Assembly: GCA_009928645.1 (NCBI GenBank)
Contig: SACH01000032.1
Coordinates: 1-32,632, forward strand
DNA length: 32,632 nt
Direction: 5' to 3'
DNA from: Gammaproteobacteria bacterium
Lineage (GTDB): Bacteria; Pseudomonadota; Gammaproteobacteria; Chromatiales; Chromatiaceae
The notes under the pieces are model-generated. The model had not been told where the DNA came from. It made no database searches and was given only the letters and a program-made list of their open reading frames with translations. How positions within the stretch are numbered: the first letter of the stretch is position 1; each line of letters opens with the position of its first letter. Made by a program: the position numbers and the translations under genes. Shown here piece after piece: positions 20,717 to 28,800 of the stretch.

Positions 20717-20914
20717 TTAACCGCCAAACTCTTTGGTTAGCTTGCCGTTTTCCGTAACGATACCAGCGCGTTGCATCAGGCCCTGAAGGGCTTTAGGGTC
20801 AGCCTTGAGTTTGTCTACGGTCCGGGCGATGACGGCTAGTTCTGCTGCCGCGGAAAGCGATGGCGGTGGCAGAGTTGACTTGTCCGTCTGTTTTGGCGCG
20901 GCGCATTTTTTCAT
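20717..20914 (-). CDS. Small protein, possible antitoxin of decayed module
   Basis: A 65-residue basic protein with a Lys-rich start, a short Pro/Ser stretch and a helical part ending in LMQRAGIVTENGKLTKEFGG. It has a strong ribosome binding site (GGAGG eight bases before ATG 20914), unusual for a spurious ORF. It lies just upstream of, and in the same direction as, the PARP-like stump with an 8-base gap. This small-gene-first layout is that of many toxin-antitoxin operons. I do not recognise a named family, and the antitoxin role is an inference from position only. It is apparently full length, so it may now be an orphan. Confidence 0.6.
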   Translation of the reverse strand: MKKCAAPKQTDKSTLPPPSLSAAAELAVIARTVDKLKADPKALQGLMQRAGIVTENGKLTKEFGG

Positions 20915-21034
20915 GATAGCTACCTCCGTCCAGCTTCCTGGCTTCAGTTCTGGTTAAAGCCGCAGAGTTGATCATAACGCACCACCGAGGGGAACGATGC
21001 CATGCCGCGCAGGGGTTGATGGAGATGACCAGGG

Positions 21035-22426
21035 TCAGATGACCTTGGAAAAGCCCCCCTGGGCCTCGGGGCCGTTGCGGTAGGCGTCGAAGGCCATGCA
21101 GATGTTGCGGATCAGCAGCCGGCCGCGGGGCAGGACGCGGATGCCTTGGGCGTCCATCTCCAGCAGGCCGTCGGCCTCCATGGGCTTGACCCGCGCCAGG
21201 TCGGCGGCGAAGTAGGCGCCGAAGTCGATCCCCCAGCGCGTCGCCACGTCGGCGTAGGTCAGGCTGAAGTTACAGATCAGCTTGGTGATGGTGTCACGAC
21301 GGATCTCGTCGTCCCGGCTGAGCTCGATGCCGCGGAACACCGGCAGGCGCCCGGCGTCGATGTCGGCGTAATACTCCTCCAGCTCCCGACGGTTCTGGGC
21401 GTAGGTGTTGTCCACCTTGCCGATGGAGGTCACGCCCAGACCGATCAGGTCACAGTCGGCATGGGTGGAGTAGCCCTGGAAGTTACGATAGAGGGTGCCT
21501 TCGCGCTGGGCCCGGGCCAGTTCGTCGTCGGGTTTGGCGAAGTGGTCCATGCCGATGTAGACATAACCGGCCGCCGCCAGCCGTTCGCCGGTGGCTTGCA
21601 GGATGTCCAGCTTGGTCTGGGGCGGCGGCAACTGGTCGGCGTCGATGCGCCGCTGGGGCTTGAAGCGCTGCGGCAGGTGGGCGTAGTTGAACACCGACAG
21701 CCGGTCCGGGCTGAAGGCCAGGACCTTGTCCAGGGTGCGGGTGAAGCCCGCCACGCTCTGGAAGGGCAGCCCATAGATGAGATCGATGCTGATGGAGCGG
21801 AAACCCTCCGCCCGCGCCGCCTCCAGCACCGCCAGGGTCTCGGCCTCGGTCTGGATGCGGTTCACCGCCTGCTGCACCTGGGGCTCGAAGTCCTGCACCC
21901 CCAGGCTCATGCGGTTGAAGCCCAGCCGCCGCAGCAGGGCCACGCTCTGGGCGTCCGCCTCCCGCGGGTCGATCTCGATGGAGTACTCGCCAACCTCGTC
22001 GTCCGCCAGGTCGAACCAGCGCCGGGTCTGGTCCATCAACTCGCGCATCTGGTCCTGGCTGATGAAGGTCGGGGTGCCGCCGCCCCAGTGGAGCTGATCC
22101 ACCCGCCGGCCCCGGTCGAAGAGGGCGCTCTGCATCTCCAACTCGCGGTAAACCCGGTTCAGATAGGGCTGGGCCAGGCTGCGGTCCTTGGTCGCCACCT
22201 TGTTGCAGGCGCAGTAGAAGCAGACCGTGTCGCAGAAGGGGATATGGAAATAGAGCGACAGGGGCCGGCCGGCCTGGTTGCTCCGCGCGCAGGCCGCCCG
22301 GTACTCCGCCGGGCCGAAACCATCGTGAAACTCCACCGCCGTCGGATAGGAGGTGTAGCGGGGGCCGCTCTGGTCGTAGCGGCGGATCAGGTCCAGGTCA
22401 AAGTCGATACGCTGGTCAACGGCCAT
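21035..22426 (-). CDS. hemN: Oxygen-independent coproporphyrinogen III oxidase
   Basis: Radical SAM enzyme converting coproporphyrinogen III to protoporphyrinogen IX without oxygen, in haem (and, in phototrophs, bacteriochlorophyll) synthesis. RRYDQSGPRYTSYPTA opens the protein. The cluster motif is FHIPFCDTVCFYCACN with Cys65, Cys69, Cys72 and the extra Cys74, exactly as in HemN. HWGGGTPTF, SLGVQDF, IDLIYGLPFQ and GYSTHADCDLIGLGVTSIG follow. The ATG at 22426 has GGAGG with good spacing, so the longer open frame to 22456 is rejected. The start lies 11 bases inside the end of the preceding small gene, which suggests coupling. Confidence 0.96.
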   Translation of the reverse strand: MAVDQRIDFDLDLIRRYDQSGPRYTSYPTAVEFHDGFGPAEYRAACARSNQAGRPLSLYFHIPFCDTVCFYCACNKVATKDRSLAQPYLNRVYRELEMQSALFDRGRRVDQLHWGGGTPTFISQDQMRELMDQTRRWFDLADDEVGEYSIEIDPREADAQSVALLRRLGFNRMSLGVQDFEPQVQQAVNRIQTEAETLAVLEAARAEGFRSISIDLIYGLPFQSVAGFTRTLDKVLAFSPDRLSVFNYAHLPQRFKPQRRIDADQLPPPQTKLDILQATGERLAAAGYVYIGMDHFAKPDDELARAQREGTLYRNFQGYSTHADCDLIGLGVTSIGKVDNTYAQNRRELEEYYADIDAGRLPVFRGIELSRDDEIRRDTITKLICNFSLTYADVATRWGIDFGAYFAADLARVKPMEADGLLEMDAQGIRVLPRGRLLIRNICMAFDAYRNGPEAQGGFSKVI

Positions 22427-22748
22427 CAGTGTCCTCCGTCTCAACGTCCAGACCACGGCGATGGGTCTCGTTGATCTGTTTCAGCAAAGGGTGAAAAGGG
22501 ATCTGGTCGGCGAAGCGGTTCGCCACCTCCATGAAGGGCAGGTCTTCCCGCCCGAAGAAATAGGTGCCCGCCCGCATCCGGTCATGGAGGCCCTGGATGC
22601 CCTCCTGCAGGGGGGCGAGGAAGGCGGGGAAGCGCCGCAGGTCCTCCAGTTCGAACTCCAGGCAATCGCGCAGGTCGCCGACCTCGAACAGGGCCTGGCG
22701 CACCCACTCCACATATTCATCGGCCGTCTTGGCCCGTCTCAGGGTCAT
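22416..22748 (-). CDS. Small conserved-looking protein between prmB and hemN
   Basis: A 110-residue acidic, largely helical protein: TADEYVEWVRQALFEVGDLR, CLEFELEDLRRFPAFLAPLQ, RMRAGTYFFGREDLPFMEVA and IPFHPLLKQINETHRRGLD. No family is recognised. Its ATG (22748) overlaps the prmB stop as ATGA and its end overlaps the hemN start by 11 bases. It is therefore locked into a three-gene operon and must be translated with its neighbours. There is no metal-binding motif or membrane segment. A link to haem synthesis is possible from position alone. Confidence 0.8.
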   Translation of the reverse strand: MTLRRAKTADEYVEWVRQALFEVGDLRDCLEFELEDLRRFPAFLAPLQEGIQGLHDRMRAGTYFFGREDLPFMEVANRFADQIPFHPLLKQINETHRRGLDVETEDTDGR

Positions 22749-23671
22749 GATCTGGTCAGCTCCCGGACAAACAGGGGTTGAAACTCCAGCAGGCGCGCCC
22801 GGTCGAGGAGGAACACCCCCTCGCCGCCGCGCTCGAATTCGATCCACATGAAGGGGATTTCGGGGAAAAGGGCCTCCAGGGCCAGGGCCGTCATGCCCAC
22901 CTCCAGGATCAGCACCCCGTCCTCGGTTAGGTAGCGGGGCGCCTCGTGGAGGATGCGCAGGACCAGGTCCAGGCCGCTCTCGCCCCCGGCCAGGCCCAGG
23001 CGTGGCTCACGGTGGTACTCCGGTGGCAGGGCGGCCAGTTCCGCGGCGCTGACATAGGGCGGGTTGCTGACGATCAGGTCGTAGCGTTGGCCCTCCAGCC
23101 CGGCGAACAGGTCCGACTTGATCGCCCGCACCCGGTCCTCCAGGCCATGGGCGGCGATGTTGCGCGCCGCCACCGCCAGGGCGGCGGGGGAGACGTCCGC
23201 CAGGTCCACGTCCGCGTCCGGCAGGTAGACCGCGGCGGCGATGCCGATACAGCCACTGCCGGTGCACAGGTCAAGCACCCGCGCCAGGGTGTCAGGCTCC
23301 ACCCAGGGGCCGAAGCCAGTCTCCACCAGTTCCGCCAGGGGTGAGCGCGGCACTAGCACCGAATCGTCGACGTAGAACTCCAGGCCAGCGAACCAGGCCT
23401 GGTGGGTCAGGTAGGCGGCGGGGATGCGCTCCCGGATGCGGCGCTCGAACAGTCCGAGGATGGCGACGCGCTCCTCATCCGTCAGCCGGCAACCGCGGTA
23501 GGCGTCCGGCAGGTCCGGCGGCAGGTGCAAGGCGGCTAGCACCAGGTGGGCGGCCTCGTCCAGGGCATTGTCGGTGCCGTGGCCAAAATAGAGCTCCGCC
23601 GCGTTGAAGCGGCTGGCGCCCCAGCGGATGTAGTCCAGGATGCTGATGAGGCCTTCGGGGGGGCTGGGCAT
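22745..23671 (-). CDS. prmB: Ribosomal protein uL3 glutamine methyltransferase
   Basis: N5-glutamine methyltransferase acting on ribosomal protein L3. The N-terminal helical domain begins SILDYIRWGASRFNAAELYF and contains RERIPAAYLT and FYVDDSVLVPRSPLAELVE, which set it apart from PrmC. SAM motif VLDLCTGSGCIGIAAA (132-147) and catalytic NPPY (203-206 in IVSNPPYVSAAE) are intact, followed by EPRLGLAGGESGLDLVLRIL. The 308-residue length is normal. It is the first gene of the operon with the small ORF and hemN. No clear ribosome binding site was seen before ATG 23671. Confidence 0.94.
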   Translation of the reverse strand: MPSPPEGLISILDYIRWGASRFNAAELYFGHGTDNALDEAAHLVLAALHLPPDLPDAYRGCRLTDEERVAILGLFERRIRERIPAAYLTHQAWFAGLEFYVDDSVLVPRSPLAELVETGFGPWVEPDTLARVLDLCTGSGCIGIAAAVYLPDADVDLADVSPAALAVAARNIAAHGLEDRVRAIKSDLFAGLEGQRYDLIVSNPPYVSAAELAALPPEYHREPRLGLAGGESGLDLVLRILHEAPRYLTEDGVLILEVGMTALALEALFPEIPFMWIEFERGGEGVFLLDRARLLEFQPLFVRELTRS

Positions 23672-23788
23672 GGTCTCGGGTGGTGGCGGTTTGAAGCGGT
23701 GGGGGAGGGCCTGGGATCAGGCCGGGGTGGAACATCAGGGGCCGGGGTCAGCCTTGGCGTGAAACATACTAGCGGAGCCTGTCATTAT

Positions 23789-23820
23789 CCGGGGTGTGGC
23801 GCGTCCCGGGGTGTGGCGCG
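23789..23820 (+). repeat. Tandem 15-bp direct repeat
   Basis: CCGGGGTGTGGCGCG occurs exactly twice (23789-23803 and 23806-23820), separated by TC, in the gap between iscR and prmB. This gap otherwise shows no gene. Confidence 0.8.
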
Positions 23821-23896
23821 CATCCTCAAGCCAGTTAGGGCGATAAAGAGCGGCAGCGTTGTTCATACCAGGGGGGCGGCGAAACCCTGACGAAAA

Positions 23897-24364
23897 TTAG
23901 CGCGGCCGGCTGACCTTGGCCTTGGCGGCTCTGGCGTCGGCCAGCAGGGCGGCATGCTTTTCCAGCCCGCGGGAGACCAGATCGGCCAGGGTGATACCGT
24001 TGAGGAAGCGGTAGATCTCATCACTCAGGTGATCCCAAAGGGTATGGGTGAGGCAGCGCTCGCCATCGTGGCAGTCCTCGCGGCCGCCGCAGCGGGTGAA
24101 CTCCACCCACTCGTCCACGGCGCAGATGATATCGGCAACGGTGATCTCCGCGGAGGTCTTGCCCAAGTAATAGCCACCGCCGGGGCCGCGAACGCCGCGC
24201 ACCAGGTGCTTGGCGCGCAGGGCGGCGAAGAGTTGCTCCAGGTAGGAGAGGGAAATGCCTTGATTGGCGGAGATGTCGGCCAGGGTGACGGGACCCTTAC
24301 CCTCGTGCAGGGCCAAGTCCAGCATGGCCGTGACCGCGTAACGGCCCTTGGTGGAGAGTCTCAT
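23897..24364 (-). CDS. iscR: Rrf2-family Fe-S regulator IscR
   Basis: Winged-helix transcription factor that senses iron-sulfur cluster status. [20 protein letters not shown] begins the DNA-binding domain, with [15 protein letters not shown] as recognition region and [13 protein letters not shown] as the wing. The [2Fe-2S] ligands Cys92, Cys98, Cys104 and His107 are all present ([17 protein letters not shown]), and the spacing matches E. coli IscR. GAGGT lies about seven bases before the ATG. Unusually, iscS and iscU do not follow; the next gene on this strand is prmB, 225 bp away. It may still regulate isc genes elsewhere. Family assignment is firm, but the choice between IscR and a close Rrf2 paralogue depends on the missing context. 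Confidence 0.9.
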   Translation of the reverse strand: MRLSTKGRYAVTAMLDLALHEGKGPVTLADISANQGISLSYLEQLFAALRAKHLVRGVRGPGGGYYLGKTSAEITVADIICAVDEWVEFTRCGGREDCHDGERCLTHTLWDHLSDEIYRFLNGITLADLVSRGLEKHAALLADARAAKAKVSRPR

Positions 24365-24420
24365 GGTGTAACCTCGGAAAACGGGGGGGAAGGGGATAAC
24401 TGGGAAAAATTGTAGGAAAT

Positions 24421-24450
24421 AGCATACCTAGTGGCTGAAAAAACCGTCAA
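24421..24450 (-). promoter_or_regulatory. Sigma-70 type promoter of iscR
   Basis: On the minus strand TTGACG (24450-24445) and TATGCT (24426-24421) are separated by 18 bases, placing the start of transcription near 24414, about 50 bases before the ATG. The stretch from -35 to -10 is AT-rich. No convincing type 1 or type 2 IscR site was found by eye. Confidence 0.6.
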
Positions 24451-24520
24451 GCCATTCCTTAAATTACGGGGCGAAGCAAATAACTGGGCGGGGTGCAATC
24501 GCTGGTTTCGGGCGTTCCGG

Positions 24521-24616
24521 GTCGGGTGGCGTCGGTGGGGGGATGCCGTGAATAAGTCCTGGTAGACTTGACAACCGCATCCCCGTTGGCGACACCCCCC
24601 ACCGTCGCCCCCCGAC
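24521..24616 (+). mobile_element. MITE-like palindromic element, copy 3
   Basis: A 96-bp element with 22-nt inverted ends (24521-24542 and 24595-24616, 20 of 22 paired). Its 62-nt core between the G and C runs aligns without gaps to copy 1, keeping GCCGTGAAT, GTCCT and the ATCCC loop while the surrounding stem differs. It lies just upstream of the iscR promoter. Confidence 0.65.
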
Positions 24617-24634
24617 CCCCCTCGTGGAGGGTCC

Positions 24635-24700
24635 GGTGGGGGGATGCGGTGGATTCGTCCCTGCAGGCTTGACGCCAGTATCCCCGCTGGCGACACCCCC
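24635..24700 (+). repeat. Palindromic element core, copy 4
   Basis: A second core in direct orientation, 101 bp after copy 3. Its central hairpin is perfect: CGCCAG-TATCCCCG-CTGGCG (24672-24691). The left arm GGTGGGGGG matches copy 3, but the outer right arm is degraded (CCCCCTTGCC). The gap from 24365 to 24756 holds the promoter and these two copies; I see no gene in it. Confidence 0.6.
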
Positions 24701-24756
24701 TTGCCATTAGCCCTCGACTACCCTTGTGGGGGAGGGCGGTAGGCACGATGGCCCCG

Positions 24757-25323
24757 CTAACTCAGGTAGTTGGCGTCGAGCAGCGGGTCCCGCCGTTGGT
24801 CCGGGTGGGTCCGGAGGGGCGGCGGGCTGCGCGGCTCAGGGTCGAAGCGGTGGCCGCTGCGAAGGCAGTAGGCGAGCCACTTGGCGAGGAAGAGGTTGGC
24901 GCGCCACTTAGCTTCCAGGGCAGGGGAGCGGTAGTTCTTGTGCAGGGGGAGGGCGGTCTGACGCAGGTCGAGGATTTCCACCTGGCGGGCATCGTGGTAG
25001 GCGCGCAGCAGGGCGTCGGGGTCGGCCTGGGGAAGGCGGTGCGGCAGCCCGTCGCCATGGGGGAAGAAGTAGGTCAGGCGCAGCAGGCTGGTGTAGCGGG
25101 ACTGTTCGATGACCTCCAGATGCAGGTCCATGCCGTCGGCGCCACTGGAGCGGTAGTCACCGCGCCAGTGGGGCAGGTCGGGGGCGACGCGGCGGAGACG
25201 GGCGTAGTTTTCCTCGCACAGGTGCATCAGGTCGCCGACCCGCGGCCGGGCGGGGGTCAGCAGGCGGTCGAGCCAGGGATAGTGGGCGAGGGGCTGCCGA
25301 GCGGGGGCAGCGAGATTCACCAC
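24757..25323 (-). CDS. DUF1249 family protein
   Basis: A protein of about 188 residues resembling the DUF1249/YqiB family: VGDLMHLCEENYARLRRVAP, MDLHLEVIEQSRYTSLLRLT, YHDARQVEILDLRQ and a C-terminal KWRANLFLAKWLAYCLRSGH. The function is unknown. The frame is open to 25491 but its first part overlaps the thioredoxin gene and does not look like family sequence. GTG at 25323 or 25320 is the likely start, though no good ribosome binding site was seen. It lies 76 bases downstream of the thioredoxin gene on the same strand. Confidence 0.78.
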   Translation of the reverse strand: MVNLAAPARQPLAHYPWLDRLLTPARPRVGDLMHLCEENYARLRRVAPDLPHWRGDYRSSGADGMDLHLEVIEQSRYTSLLRLTYFFPHGDGLPHRLPQADPDALLRAYHDARQVEILDLRQTALPLHKNYRSPALEAKWRANLFLAKWLAYCLRSGHRFDPEPRSPPPLRTHPDQRRDPLLDANYLS

Positions 25324-25399
25324 GGTCCGGGGCTGGCGTGAGGGGCGGTAGCCGCTGGCGCACCATCCCTCCGTCGCGCGTGGGGCCTGAGGGCGGTCA

Positions 25400-25771
25400 T
25401 CAGGCTGCGGTCTGCTTCTGGGTTTCCACCTGGTGGCGGACCTCGTCCATGTCGAGTTCACTGGCCTTCTGCAGCAACTGACGGAAAGCACCTTCGGGCA
25501 GGGCGCCGGCCTGGGAGAAGATGATGATCTGGGCGCGAAAGATCATCAGGGTGGGGATGGAGCGGATCTGGAAGTGAGCGGCAATCTCCCGCTCCTCTTC
25601 GGTGTTGATCTTGGCAAAGACGATGTTGTCGAAGTCCGCCGAGACCTTGTCGTAGATCGGGGCAAAGGAGCGGCAGGGTCCGCACCAGGGCGCCCAGAAG
25701 TCAACGATGACGAAATCGTTGTCTTTGATGGTCTGCTCGAAGTTGGCTTGGGTGAGTTCGACGACGGCCAT
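25400..25771 (-). CDS. Thioredoxin-family protein
   Basis: A small cytoplasmic thioredoxin fold, 123 residues, predicted to reduce disulfides. The active site WCGPC is at 29-33 (DFWAPWCGPCRSF) and the cis-proline loop is at SIPTLMIF. The usual KNG..V..F.G segment is replaced by RAQIIIFSQAGALPEGAF, and a charged helical tail (LDMDEVRHQVETQKQT) extends it beyond the about 108 residues of TrxA. It therefore looks like a second thioredoxin type, not TrxA itself. The ATG at 25771 is preceded by AAGGTAG. It is probably transcribed with the DUF1249 gene. Confidence 0.88.
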   Translation of the reverse strand: MAVVELTQANFEQTIKDNDFVIVDFWAPWCGPCRSFAPIYDKVSADFDNIVFAKINTEEEREIAAHFQIRSIPTLMIFRAQIIIFSQAGALPEGAFRQLLQKASELDMDEVRHQVETQKQTAA

Positions 25772-25844
25772 GGGCGACTACCTTAAATACATGCCAGGGG
25801 CGGGTGGAAGAAACTCCGAATGGGTCGGCATGGTAACAGAAAGG

Positions 25845-28800
25845 TCAACCGGGCGGCAGGCCGGCCCCTCGGCCCGCCAGTTCCCGGATCAGGGCCTCGA
25901 CCCGGGCCACCCGCTGCGCCGGGTCCGTCAGGTCGCTGAAGAACTTCAGCTTGTCCCCGCCCTCCATCCTGAACTCCTTGGGCCGACTCTGTATCAACTG
26001 GATCAGACGCACGGGGTCGATCGCCGGCTGCTCCGCGAACAGGATCCGCCCCCCCGCGGGCCCGGCCTCGATCTTGCGGATGCCCAGGGGCTGGACGGCC
26101 AGCTTCAGCTCGGTGATGGCAAAGAGGTTGCGCGCCGGCTCCGGCAGCAGGCCGAAGCGGTCGATCATCTCCACCTGCAACTCCCTCAGCTCCTCGGCGT
26201 CGGCGGCGCTGGCGATGCGCTTGTAGAGCACCAGGCGGCCGTGGACGTCGGGCAGGTAGTCGGCCGGCAACAGGGCCGGCAGGCCCAGGTCGATCTCGGC
26301 GCCATGGTCCAGGGGCCGGTCCAGTTCCACCGTGCGCCCGGCCTTGAGGGCATCCACCGCCCGCTCCAGCAGGTCCATGTAGAGACTGAAACCCACCTCC
26401 TGGATCTGGCCGCTCTGCTCATCCCCCAGCAGTTCCCCGGCGCCGCGGATCTCCAGGTCGTGGGTGGCCAGGGTGAAGCCGGCGCCCAGTTCCTCCAGGG
26501 ACTCGATGGCCTCCAGGCGCTTCTTGGCGTCGGTTGTCATCACGCCCGCCGGGGGGGTGATGAGATAGGCATAGGCGCGGTGATGGGAACGCCCCACCCG
26601 ACCGCGCAACTGGTGCAACTGCGCCAGCCCCAGCTTATCGGCGCGGTTCATCAGAATGGTATTGGCGCTGGGGATGTCGATGCCGCTCTCGATGATGGTG
26701 GTGCACACCAGTAGGTTGAAGCGCTGGTGATAGAAGTCCCGCATCACCCGCTCCAGGTCGCGCTCGCGCATCTGGCCGTGAGCGACCTGCACCCGCGCCT
26801 CCGGCACCAGGCCCTGGAGCTTCTGCGCCATGTTGTCGATGGTCTCCACTTCGTTGTGAAGAAAATAGACCTGACCGCCGCGCTTCAACTCACGCTGCAC
26901 CGCCTCCTGGATCAGGGCGTCGTTCCAGGGGGTGACGAAGGTCTTGATCGGGTGGCGCGCTACCGGCGGGGTGGCGATGATCGACAGGTCGCGCAGCCCG
27001 GCCATGGCCATATTCAGGGTGCGGGGGATGGGGGTGGCGGTGAGGGTGAGGATGTCCACCTCGGCGCGCAGGGCCTTGAGCCGCTCCTTGTCCCGCACCC
27101 CGAAGCGATGCTCCTCGTCGACGATCACCAGGCCCAGGTTCTTGAAACGCACCGACGGCTGCAACAGCTTGTGGGTGCCGACGACGATATCCACCGTGCC
27201 CCTGGCCAGGCCGTCCATGACCCCCTGGGCCTCGCGGGCGGTGCGAAAGCGCGACAGGTTCTCCACCTTCACCGGCCAGTCGGCGAAGCGGTCGGAAAAG
27301 TTCTGAAAGTGCTGCTGGGCCAGCAGGGTGGTGGGTACCAGTACCGCCACCTGGCGGCCGCCGTTGACGGCGACGAAGGCAGCGCGCATGGCCACCTCGG
27401 TCTTGCCGAAGCCGACGTCGCCGCACACCACCCGGTCCATGGGCTGGGTCGCCGCCATGCCGGCGAGGATGGCCTCGATCGCCCGCGCCTGGTCCGGGGT
27501 CTCCTCGAAGGCGAAGGCGGCGGCGAAGGCGGCGTAGTCTTCCCCGGGTGCAGGGAAGGCTACCCCCTGACGGGCGGCGCGCCGGGCGTAGATGTCCAGC
27601 AGCTCCGCCGCCACGTCGTGGGCCTTCTGGGCAGCCTTGCGCTTGAGCTTGTCCCACTGATCGCCGCCCAGGCGATGCAGGGGGGCGTTCTCCGGCGAGG
27701 CCCCGGTGTAGCGCGAGATGAGGTGCAGGGACGACACCGGCACGTAGAGCTTGTCGCCCCGGGCGTACTCCAGGGTGAGGAACTCGGTGGTCAGGCCGCC
27801 GACGGTCAGGGTCTGGAGCCCCAGGTAGCGACCCACGCCATGGTCCTCGTGGACCACCGGCGCCCCGGCATGCAGCTCCGTCAGGTTGCGGACGATGGCG
27901 TCGCCGTCCCGGGCGCGGGCCTTCTGGCGGCGTTCCTGGCGCACCCGCTCGCCGAAGAGCTGGGTCTCAGTAACCAGGGCCAGGTCCTCGGCCGCCAGCC
28001 ATAGGCCCTGCTCCAGGGGCGCCACCGTCAGGGCCAGGGGGGTCTTGGCGTCCAGGAAGGCCGTCCAGCCCTCCACCGGGGTGGGGACGATGCCGAAGCC
28101 GCGCAGGTGATCCGCCAGCAGTTCCCGCCGCCCGGTGCTCTCCGCCGCCAGCAGCACCCGCCGCCCCGGCGCCTGGAGGAAGGCCTTGAGCGCCGCGGCC
28201 GGCTCCGTCGCCCGGGCCTGGATCGCCAGGGGTGGCAGGCTGGCGGTGGCGAAGTTGGTCAGGGCGGCGAAGCCCTTGCGTCGTTCCGGTACCTCGTGAT
28301 TCTGGTAGAGGACCCCGGTCAGGCCGTTGAGGCGGTGGGCCAGCTCCGCGGCGTCCAGCCACAGGTCGGCCGGCGGCAACAGGGGCCGTTCCAGGTCATA
28401 GCGACGCTGCTCGTAGCGCTGCGCCACCCCGGCCAGAAAGGCCGCCGCCGCCTCCCGGCAGCCCTCCGCCTCCAGTACCAGCACCTCCGGTGGCAGGTAG
28501 TCAAACAGGGTCGCGGTCCCGGGGAAGAACAGCGGCAGGTAATACTCCAGCCCTCCCGGCGTCCCCCCCGTCGACACCTCCCGGTAGATCAGGCTCTGTT
28601 GTGGATTGCCCTCGAACCGCGCCCGGTAGCGCTGGCGGAAACCCGCTACCGCCTCTTCCCCCAGGGGAAACTCCCGCGCCGGCAGGACGCGGATCGCCGT
28701 CACCTTATCCTTGGAGCGCTGGCTGTCCGGGTCGAAGGTGCGGATGCTCTCCACCTCCTGATCGAAGAGGTCGATGCGGAAGGGCTCCCGACTGCCCATG

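Noticed and set aside
21146-22474. Open frame of 442 codons opposite hemN
   Set aside because: Complementary shadow of hemN, rich in Gly, Gln and Val, without domains.
24421-24455. IscR autoregulatory site over the iscR promoter
   Set aside because: No stretch fits the type 1 or type 2 IscR consensus well enough by eye.
24534-24700. Possible CRISPR array (two repeats of about 66 bp, period 101)
   Set aside because: Only two imperfect copies, palindromic along their length, no spacers of constant size and no cas genes.
26727-28004. Open frame of 425 codons opposite mfd
   Set aside because: Shadow ORF caused by high GC in the third codon positions of mfd; no recognisable motif.
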